Below, one piece after another: positions 1 through 9,291 of a DNA stretch of 64,000 nucleotides (positions within the stretch are counted from its first letter, which is position 1; each line of letters begins with the position of its first letter). The position numbers and the translations under genes were made by a program. Source of the stretch: Liolophura sinensis (lineage: Eukaryota > Mollusca > Polyplacophora > Chitonida > Chitonidae). The notes beneath the pieces were generated by a model. The model did not search any database. It saw nothing but the letters and a program-made list of their open reading frames with translations, and was not told the DNA's origin. The stretch lies in assembly GCF_032854445.1 (NCBI RefSeq), contig NC_088301.1, forward strand, positions 43,893,116 through 43,957,115, given 5' to 3'.

Positions 1-941
1 GCGTAAACAGGATGGAAGCCTACGATTCTCCTTAGATTTCCTCAAGTTGAACGCCAGAACTGTGAAAGACTCTTACTATATACCAAGGATCGATGAAACC
101 CTTGAAGAAGTGGCGGGTAGTCGATAGTTTTCCAAGCTAGACTTAAACACTGGATATTGGCACGTGGAAATGGCTGAACCGGACTTACCAAAAAGAGCCT
201 TCACTGTTGGTCCTCTTGGTTCTCTGAGTACAACTAAATGCCATTCGGGCTTTCAAACGCACCAAGTACATTTCAGCGCCTCGTGCAGCAAGTATTGGGT
301 GATTGGCATCTGAGGGGTGTCCTAGTCTACTTCGGCGATATCTGTTGGTCTCAAGTTGAAACCAGACAAATGTCAGTTCCTGGAAGAGAAACTACAGATC
401 CTGGGACATGTCATCTCAACAGACGGCATAGAGTATGATCCAGAGAAGACAAAGGTCTTCAAAAACTGGCCTGTAGCCAAGGATGTATTGGAACTCAAGA
501 AATTTTGGGGATTCGCTGATTTTTATCGAAGCTTTGTGAAGAACTTTTCCTTCATCGCCAGATCTCTTACATCTTCGTCAAGGGACGAACGCTTGTCGCA
601 AGAAACCACAGAGACGTCTCAAGGTATCGAACCAACCTTGGCCCTGGGGTACGGAACAGCAAGCAGCATTTGAAAGACTTATCGAGTGCCTGACGACGCT
701 GCCCGTGTTTCGTACTCCAACTTCAACCGACCATTCCTCTTCACACTGATACAAGCAGGCTAGGCATAAGCTGGAGTAGGCCTACCCCGGACTTGGGCAG
801 ACAGAAAGCAGTATCCCGATTACGTCTATGGAGCCAAGTTTGTTGTTACAACGGATCACAACACTGAAAACTAGATGAGACTGGACATAGATGGCTCGCA
901 GAGCTAGCAACGTTCGTGGAATTTTGTTCGTGGAACATTGA
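1..941 (+). pseudogene. Ty3/Gypsy retrotransposon pol fragment (reverse transcriptase), decayed
   Basis: Several short reading frames on the + strand together resemble the reverse transcriptase of a Ty3/Gypsy element. Around 238-330 the frame reads MPFGLSNAPSTFQRL, the usual motif after the first RT block. It is followed by a version of the catalytic YxDD block in which the residues read YFGDI, so the aspartate pair is damaged. The frame then shifts near 356 and continues to about 670 with the palm and thumb region. In-frame stops and frameshifts show the copy is dead. Homology to pol fades near 870-940, where an unrelated RT fragment begins. No LTR is visible because the window starts inside the element. 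It is probably the left part of an insertion that was later broken; the fragment at 3060-5190 may be a separate copy. Confidence 0.8.
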
Positions 942-1440
942 GTTGCTTGAATTTCACATTAATAACATCTATGTGAAATTCGGGAAAACCATATATTAGC
1001 AATGTATAGGTATTCCGATGGGTACAAAGTGTGCCCCCCTTCTGGCCGCTCTATACCTGTTCTCATATTATATGAGAGTAATCCTCACCAGGCCCGATCT
1101 TTCTCAATCACGGAATAAACGGTATATTGATAATCTGCTGGTTTTTAAACAATCTTTATATAGCAAAGGCTGTGAAAGATATTTATCCATCTTCGCTTTA
1201 TTTAAAGGAAACCACGGACTCTCCAGATGGTGCAGCTTATCTGGACCTATATTTCCACAAAAACTAAAACGGTTTCGTCTCTCGCAGACTTCTCTGCATG
1301 ATTTCGTCCTATTTTCGTACATTGTATACTTTAGTTCTTTGATGGTTTGTGCCATGTGTTGAGTTTGAGAATTGGCTTTTGATTATTGACCTGGAACGTT
1401 CTTATTGGTTGACGGTTGGTATACGAATGTCGTATTTAAG
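942..1440 (+). pseudogene. Reverse-transcriptase fragment, possibly Penelope-like element, + copy
   Basis: From about 943 the + strand reads like the reverse complement of the minus-strand element at 1440-3050, sharing a segment around 'attaataacatctatgtgaa'. The frame at 1018-1362 contains PMGTKCAPLLA and later RYIDN, where a functional copy would have YIDD, so the catalytic aspartate pair is lost. Homology to the minus copy runs on through the 3' region to at least 1440, including the shared string 'ggtatacgaatgtcg'. The RT type (MGTxCAPLLADL plus YIDD) is common in mollusc genomes. Assignment to Penelope-like elements is tentative, and another non-LTR clade is possible. Confidence 0.65.
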
Positions 1441-3050
1441 ATCTTCTACAAATCTGTTTATGCTTTCACATAAACAGTTAGAATAAATCCCTAACTGAGG
1501 TAAATTGACAAGAAGCCGTATTTCAGCGGTTACGTGTGACCAGTTGCCAGCAATTACACAGTCATTGTTGCTCTGGTTTTTCTCTCTATACGACTTAATT
1601 ATATTGTATTCATGCATAAACCAGGATTCTGCTGGTGAGCTAAGCATCCCGAGGTCTGCTCCTTTTGCATTGTTTAAATGTGGTTGTATGTTACATATGA
1701 TGACAACATGGCGTTTTGAATATAAGCGTCATGTCCGACATTCGTATACCATTCGTGGGCCGTAAACTGCGTTCCATGTCGATAATCCCAAGATCCATTT
1801 CCAAAACAACGTTTAACACTAGCTCCCAAAGACAAAAGTATGTAAGAAATTATACAAATAGGAAATAAAGCCGGTAACACATAAGAAGCGGTCTTCAGTT
1901 TTCAATGATGCGGGGCAGGCAGTGGATATTCCAGGCATGAATAGATAGATTTCCTTCACCGCTTCAGCAATATGGGGCTTATTTAACGCCAGTAGATCAT
2001 CAATATACCCCTTGGTAAATGAAAAGGATCGAACTTTAAAGATATAACTCTTAAGCAATTTCTGCATATAGTCGTATTCATATGAAAACAGGTATAGGTC
2101 TGCCAAAAGAGGCGCACAATTGGTACCCATTGGATTACCTATGAACTGTTGGTAAGTGGTATCCCCGAATTTCACATAGATGTTATTAATGAGAAATTCA
2201 AGTAATTCAAGAAATAATGTAACATCCCATGAATGGTAACCTTTACAAATAATAGAACTAAAGAAAGCCCTATTGCTTCTGGCGTTAATGTAACGGTGAC
2301 CTGTTTTAGTAAATACCGAGACAATTAACGACGATATTCTTTCAATAAGATCTTTGTGGGGAATTGTAGTATAGAGAGTAGAGAAATCCCATGTGATACG
2401 TCTTTGTACGGTGTATGCATATGAGCATCAAGTTCTTCTGTAAGACATTTTGAGTTGTTAAGAATCCACATGCTGTTACACCTGAATTTTTTGTTATGGC
2501 ACAACAATACTTATTTCAAAATGACTTTACTTCTTGTAACGCTCTCGTAAGTAGGGTTGACAGGAGTTTGGTGGTACAACTTCTTGAACCCGCAATAAAT
2601 CGAGCCTTGTATGGGGATTTATGGATTTTAGGAATCCAGTAAATTTGTGGTATTTCTGTATGACGGGTAGGCATATTTAGGCGCCTTTCTTTAAGAAAGG
2701 TTTTGTGTTTATTAAATAGTTCCTCCAGAGTACATGTTGTAGGAGATTACGTGGATGTTGTCGTAGATGTACATAGCTCTTGAACAAGAATTTGATAATA
2801 ATAATTCTTGCAAATGAAGATGGAATTATTAGGAGCCTTGTCTGCTACAGTGATGACAAATTTACTATGAATGTCAGCGAGTGTTTCTTGCACAGTGGGA
2901 TCCTTCAGAACGTGTTTAACTTTAGGTAGAGCATCAATGTCTATACTGTGTATAGCTAAACTAACCTTCTTTGTGACAATCTCAAGCCTATCGTTAAATA
3001 CCGAAGAATCCATCCCGGCCTTCTCACGCAAGGCCATGCCTATCTATGAC
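1440..3050 (-). pseudogene. Reverse-transcriptase element, possibly Penelope-like, - copy
   Basis: This is a longer copy of the same family on the minus strand. In reading order it shows ADKAPNNSIFICKNYY (about 2880-2790), TWDFSTLYTTIPHKDL (about 2395-2345), NPMGTNCAPLLADL (about 2130-2090) and GYIDDLLALN (about 2010-1980). Here the YIDD catalytic pair is intact. The blocks lie in more than one frame, with stops between them, so it is a pseudogene. A non-coding tail follows from about 1800 to 1440. Part of that tail (about 1470-1600) recurs in the opposite orientation at 11845-12000, which marks it as the family's 3' region. The + copy at 942-1440 abuts its tail. Confidence 0.7.
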
Positions 3051-3059
3051 TTAATTTGA

Positions 3060-5190
3060 GAGCTCCTGGCACTTCACCAGATGTCTATCCTCCAAAGATC
3101 CGCAAATCACAGAGTCGTAAGAAAATTTCATCCAGAGGAGAAGCTCCTCCGAGTACGCCAATTCAATGGACTCCAAAACATCGGAGCATACTCTGCCACA
3201 TTACTGACTTGCTGACGAGAGCCCAGTGATGGCAAACCCGGACTTCAACAAACCTTTCATCTTACATACAGATGCATCAAATGGCAGCCTTGGTGCAGTT
3301 TTGTACCAGAAACAGGGTGATGGTGTATTGCGAGTCATTGGGTACGGGTCTTGGACGTTTACTCCAGCAGAGAAGTACTATTACTTGCACTCCGGCAAAC
3401 TTGAATTTCTTACTCAGAAGTAGGCTATTGTCGACCGATTCAGGGACTATTTGTTCTACTCCCCATCATTCGTCGTATACAGCCTTGATAACCCTCTTAC
3501 ACACGTGTGGTGACTTCAGCCAGGTTAGATGCTTCTAAAATTGGATGGGTCTCAGAATTAGAGGAGTACAAGTTCACACTGAAATATCGTCCAGGGAAGG
3601 CAAATGGCGATGCAGATGGATTGTCTCGCATGCCAGCTCCTATTGAATCGTGGATAATGACTGCCTAGAAGAGCTATTTTGAATGGCATCCAGGTCAGGG
3701 CCTGTAGTACTGAGGCGTCATCTCCGCGTGAAGAAGATATTAATACACATGTAGTGAGTATTACCATACAATCACTTGACAAGAAGGAAATTTCATCAGC
3801 TGAGAAAGATGATCCTGCTCTTAAAGAATTTATTCAACAGATAAAGCATCCGTCACAGAGAATGCCATCAGGCGCTACGCCATAAATGGCAGCTCTCGCA
3901 CGCCAAATACAGAAACTGTAACTTTTCGATGGTGTCCTCTACAGGTGACTACTTGGTTTGATGGATCAACACGTCAGCAGTTACAAAAAAGATTGTATAT
4001 GATGAACTTCATATTAACATAGGACATCCTGCTTCAGAACACTGAGTCTGATCAGAGATCGATTTTATTGGCCTGGTCTTCAGAGGGATAGTGGAAGACT
4101 TCATCAACAAGGTTTGCTACTGTAACGGAAGTAAGCATCCTGCTCGCAACACAGCACATCAACGCAACCATGCTGTTTAAGACTGTATGCATTGAATTCC
4201 TCTAGGGAAAAGTAAGGTTGGTCATCAGTACATTCTTATTGGGATGGACCACTGCACAAGATTTGTACAGGCATACCCAACCAGGAACAAAAGTGGTAAC
4301 GCAGTAGCGGACAGAATCTTCAAGCGCCTGCATGAGCTTTCTCGGGTATATAGATCAAGAACCACCCCATACCATCCTCAAGGGAACGGGCAGGTAGAGC
4401 GTTATAACAGACATCTCTTGAATATGCTCAGAAAGTTCACAAATCCAACTGGCACATCCATCTCAACAAGATGACCCGCGCGTACAATTGTACTAAACAT
4501 GAAACCACCGGATACACGCCCTTCTTCCTAGTGTTCGGAAGATCACCTTGTCTTCCAGTTGATGTTCTCTTTGGCGTACAGCAGGACATTCATCTTAGAG
4601 GATCAAGTTATGTTGACGACTGGAAAGTTGGTTTACGTAAGGCAACTGAGGCTGCATCTGAGAACGCCAAAAGGGCAACAGAACGGTCTAAGACGAATTA
4701 CGACAAAAAGGTATACAGCACTGTCCTATATCTAGTGATAGAGTACTGGCTCGTAATTTAATCCCTAAAGGCGGTCCTGGTAAGTTTCAAAACTACTGGG
4801 AAGACAATGTATACCCTGTGGAGAAGCGCATCGAAAATGACAGTCCTGTTTACTCTGTTCGACCTGAGGAGGGAAATCGACCTCACAGAGTCATACACAG
4901 GAATTCATTGTCGCCTTGTGATTTTCTCCCTTTCGAATATGACGTGGACAAAAATCTAATACTAGCCCACCAGTGAGAAAGGCAAAACGGTCGACATCTG
5001 GAAGACCGCCTGTGGAACAGACATGGGAGGTGATAGTTCTGACGAAAGACCTTTCGTCACCTCTAGACTTAATTCTCATGCAGACCTGTTGTCACCTCCT
5101 GTTTAGTTACGTCGCTCAACTCGTAAGACCTCCTTTGCGTTTGACTTACGATGGTGGCGGCAACGTCAGTGAGGGATTTATGACGTAAGC
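3060..5190 (+). pseudogene. Ty3/Gypsy pol fragment: RNase H, integrase and C-terminal tail, decayed
   Basis: On the + strand, 3226-3423 reads as the RNase H start of Gypsy pol (LHTDASNGSLGAVLYQKQ, TPAEKYYYLHSGKLEFL) and continues in another frame to about 3640 with the YRPGKANGDADGLSR segment. Integrase pieces follow. The catalytic-core start is at 4244-4330 ([12 protein letters not shown]). It runs directly into [16 protein letters not shown] at about 4360, so the intervening part of the core is deleted. A C-terminal part comes at 4471-4690 (TKHETTGYTPFFLVFGR). The last recognisable piece, around 5115-5180, is a basic tail. Multiple stops and shifts make it non-functional. No LTR was found downstream by eye. 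Confidence 0.85.
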
Positions 5191-5805
5191 AACAGTAATG
5201 GGAAAGCAACAAAAATGGGGAATGTTACAAATGATATACTAAAACTGTTATAGATGCACTGTTTTAACAATAGTACTTGATCCCTTTGTTGACTAGTCCT
5301 GCAGGAAAATGTGACATATTTCTTAGGGTATTAATGTGCATGGTTGACTGACTTGGTTGGCCGCCAAGTTTAAAGCAATGGTTAGACTGAGGTTTAGAAC
5401 CTTTTACAGTTACTCGTATAGTTACAAACATTGTTTCTAACAGTCATAGATATGATAAGGTTTTGAAGTTAATGTCGTGGACGACTTTCAAATGATATGG
5501 GTAGTGTGTAGCAGACTGTTGATATTCCTGTGTATGTGACATGGTAATATTATTCTCCCTAAACATTGCTATACTGTATATGTATCTTTTTTTATTTTGC
5601 AAAAAAATGTTACCGGCGGAAGTCCGATTATCGTGTTTTGAGTCACTGCCATTTAGACTGAGCGGCTTAATGTTTTGACTGAACCAAAGCACGTGTGTCC
5701 AAGACGGACGATGTTGCTTCACCCGCCGAGTTTATTCTATAAATGAACCTTTCTGCAGATGCGACGTGGTGTCCTGTCGTGTGTGCCCAGCATTATTCGT
5801 CATCA
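5191..5805. other. Non-coding stretch
   Basis: AT-rich sequence follows the Gypsy remnant. I see no exon, RNA gene or clear repeat in it. It may contain the 3' untranslated part or LTR of the element, but no second LTR copy is present for comparison. Confidence 0.4.
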
Positions 5806-5963
5806 GCAATTCATGGATTTTTTTTTTTGATTGTTGTTTTACGCCGTACTCAAGAATATTTCACTTATGCGACGGCGGCCAACATTGTGGTGGGTGGAAA
5901 CCGGGCAGAGCCCGGGGGAAACCCACGGCCATCCGCAGGTTGCTGCCAGACGCAATTCATGGA
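5806..5963 (-). mobile_element. SINE family A, 5'-truncated, with 12-bp target-site duplication
   Basis: A minus-strand SINE body occupies 5818-5951. Its A-rich tail appears as a T run at 5818-5828, followed by the family's conserved 3' segment (acgccgtactcaagaatatt) and the GC-rich centre with 'gggcagagcccggggg'. The body stops near the middle of the element. The 12-bp string gcaattcatgga is repeated exactly on both sides (5806-5817 and 5952-5963), as expected for LINE-machinery retrotransposition. Confidence 0.9.
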
Positions 5964-8100
5964 AGGTTACATTTTAAATCCTTCTCATCTAAATAACCTG
6001 AAGGCTTTGTGTAAGACTCGTTGAAATTAATCGGTTTGGCAGGGTTCACGTATGTGTCCTAGTTCTGCTCGCGGCGGGCCAAAGGCACAGCGTCAGTGTG
6101 CAAGTGGCCGAGCAATGGTACATGGAATGTTAGCAAATCCAGTTCGTTCCTAAACATTCTGAGAATTTTATTTTCTTCTTTTACCCCCTTTTTGTCTTAT
6201 ACAGCATTCATATCAGTCTCGGGTTCAAATCAAATTTGCTTTCTAAAGACAAGCGCGGACGTTTTTTTAGGCACCATTTTTACCTACCTTGCCATCACCA
6301 AAAACTTTTTTTATCGGAACGGTATACACGAATGAGCTGAAACAGAGAGAACTTGTTGGGGTAAATGACTTCTGCAAAAGTCATTCATATATGCTGAACA
6401 AAAATATAAACGCAACACACCCAATATTTTGATAAAATTGACTGCATTATTAAACTCCTTGGAATACCGTACATTTGCCTAATTGATGGAAACGGACAAC
6501 CGATGGTAACGCTGAGACAGGTTAAGAAACAGGGGTGGGGTCATTCTTGGAATTCCAGACTTCAGTACCGTATAGGCTATGTTCTAGGTTTGTCTGCTGC
6601 ACTGTTTCACATCGTCAACGCATAGACCTGATGAGATGGTCAATTGTGAATGTTCTCACACTCCTGTGTGAGAGACTGAAATGTACGCTCTTGTAGTGTT
6701 TGTCTCTTGGACATCCCTTGGTACTATATTAACAAAAATCACAGCTTTATCTTGTGAAATATTGCAAAAACAAGTGTTCCGTTTATAGCTGTTCAGTAAC
6801 CTTGAAAACTGTGAAGATGTGATTCCCCCCCCCCCCTCCAAAGTCTCTATGTCATGTGAAAGAAATCTGTTTTAGTCCTAAAGCTGTTTAGTCTTACTTG
6901 TAAAATTGCAGAGTTCATAGGTTTTTTTATGTATACTGTCTGTGAATGTTAAATCACCGAGCTGTATTAATAAATTCAAGACTCGCAGAACTTCATAAAT
7001 TGGAGACGTGGTAAAACTGCGATTTACTGTATTTATTAGAATGCCGAGGCCTTTGGGTTTGGAACCGTATATTGAAATTGCTTTGGATTTTTATTATGCT
7101 GAAACGCTTATAAAATGTATGCAATTAAGTAACTTAAATGAAATTTCATCAGCATATGGCCTATAGGTTTGGAGCATTTCAACGCTCTGAGTGATGCAAG
7201 TCACGTGTGTAGCCTGCGGTATCATTGTTGTGGCTGTAACATAGCAGATGATACCTATGCATAAACTTGTCTTCATCAAAATTAAATTATGGGTGCTTTG
7301 ATTTTTGTTTAACGTTGTACTCAACAAGGACTTAAGCACACGTTTGACTGTTACCGTTTACTAAGCACCCGGTATCGCTGTAAGGAACGTAACGGGTAAA
7401 TGCAACATACCTGGTACGTATGTATTTATATACACTATAAATTTATATCATCCTCCTATACTCGCTTTCAGGATTTCTGCATTTTAATATATATTTTCAA
7501 ACTTTGCATGCTACCTTCTCCAATCTTGAAAAGTATAATCTTGAAAGTATAAACTATCCAATGAGCAATCTAGGTTTTTTTACTTCCATATATGCATGTG
7601 AGAATGTAGCCTTGATACCGCATAGCATGCAGGAGAGCCTCTTGTATAAAGTATAGATCATGACATTCCAGGGAGGGCGATGCTGCCTATTTTAGACTCT
7701 CGTGACACATTTGATTTGCATTGACATTATCACCTCCATGATTAGACAAGCTGATGTTTACCTGAAAAAAGGTGGAAATCAAAGAATTCGGATTGGCCGT
7801 GGAGGTTAATCAGCGTAGTCTTTAGGAAAGACTTCACATTCTCGCCTTCTTCGACTAAAGATCAGGATATACCAGGCGAACGGAAACCATTAACTTTTAA
7901 AGCTTTTGGACATTTAACTGAGGTTTCAGGTGAGTGCTCTGTTATATAAACTTTAATACCATCCAAAGTGTTGGTTTAGGCATTGTTGTAATGGTTTAGG
8001 CATATACACGAATGATTGATCGATTATGGCTTACGTACCAGAATGAAAGTTTGCTTAATTAAAGCCCACTTGCAAACTATAACTATATAAAACAAATGTA
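5964..8100. other. Intergenic stretch without recognised gene
   Basis: I find no supported exon here. The stretch includes short homopolymers (C run near 6825-6837, T runs near 6260 and 6925) and AT-rich DNA. Short open frames such as 6096-6335 and 7094-7339 show no domain, no splice-supported extension and no skewed composition. Confidence 0.4.
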
Positions 8101-8102
8101 TA

Positions 8103-9155
8103 TGGGAAATATGATGCTTATATACCTCTGTTAGATCATCAGTATACTAGGGCGCAGCGTGGATCTTCACTGGGGAGGTGCGGATTTGACACGCGCGGAA
8201 CGACTATCACAGTCTATTAGGCAAGGGTCCAGGGGCTGCATAGGCCCCGGAATCTCCGGGATATTAGATTGTCGGAGAGAATCTGAGTGATTTCGACGTG
8301 TTTCGAATGCAGACTTGGCCGATGTGTACACATTCATTTTTTCACATTAAGAAAAACAAACAAACCCAAAAACAACTCAAGTTCAGTTTAGGTGGGGTTG
8401 AAAACAGGCTGTCCTTGAATGTATAGTATTTATTGTCATGGGCTCCAGAGTTACAAACAGTACAAGTAAAAAACTGCGGCATGTCTTGTCCACCAGACGA
8501 AAATGGCTACTGCTGCCTGCGTGGTACGATTCAAGAGAGGTAATTCTGTAAAACATGGCGTCTTCCACCGGGAACAATATGGAATGGTTCACATAATAGG
8601 TCTAAATAGGCCTATATACTATTTAGTAAATTGGTACGAAATTGAAATATTGTTCTATATAGGGTAAAGCAAATATCTGTGGAATGAATGTTAATAGCTA
8701 GGTAAGAAATATAGGCTAAAATTTTTTTTCGTCCCCACTTGAGCGGAACATCACCGCCCCCCCCCCCTCCACACCCCAACCTACGTCCCTGAGTATAGAT
8801 GTGATGTTTATATACCCCTGTTAGATCAAAAGTATAGATATGGTGTTTATATACCCATGTTAGATCATAAGTATAGATATGATGTATATATACCTCTGTT
8901 AGATCATCAGTATAGATATGATGTTTATATACCTCTGTTAGATCATAAGTATAGATATGATGTATATATACCTCTGTTAGATCATAAGTATAGATATGAT
9001 GTTTATATATCTCTGTTAGATCATCAGTATGGATATGATGTTTATATACCTCTGTTAGATCATAAATATAGATATGATGTTTATATATCTCTGTTAGATC
9101 ATCAGTATAGATATGATGTTTATATACCTCTGTTAGATCATAAGTATATAGATAG
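8103..9155 (+). repeat. 39-bp minisatellite, split by a transposon
   Basis: A 39-bp unit ('gatatgatgtttatatacct' plus 'ctgttagatcataagta') is repeated about nine times at 8792-9155, with small variants (cat aag / cat cag; gttt / gtat). One more unit lies at about 8103-8146, on the far side of the 645-bp element at 8147-8791. Because 39 is a multiple of three, the array stays open in frame and mimics a repetitive protein (YDVYIPLLDHKYR); this is not evidence of coding. Confidence 0.92.
8147..8791. mobile_element. Non-autonomous TIR DNA transposon inserted in the minisatellite
   Basis: The left end reads ctagggcgcagcgtgg. The right end, reverse-complemented, reads cagggacgtaggttgg, an imperfect terminal inverted repeat of about 16 bp followed by G-rich sequence on both sides. 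The 6-bp string agtata sits immediately outside both ends (8141-8146 and 8792-8797). In the uninterrupted minisatellite it occurs only once per unit, so it is a target-site duplication. The 645-bp interior has no transposase frame. The superfamily is uncertain. Confidence 0.78.
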
Positions 9156-9291
9156 ACATAAATATATAAATCTGTTTTGAGGATTCCTTAGCCTGGATAT
9201 CATCATAAAACTACTGTTTTTGTTTGCACAACCAAGCATATGCCTATACAGATTTTGTATTAGACATATTTATATCTATTCACATTTTCAG

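Noticed and set aside
8857-9180. 107-codon frame with YDVYIP repeats
   Set aside because: It is the 39-bp minisatellite read in one frame; a unit length divisible by three keeps it open.
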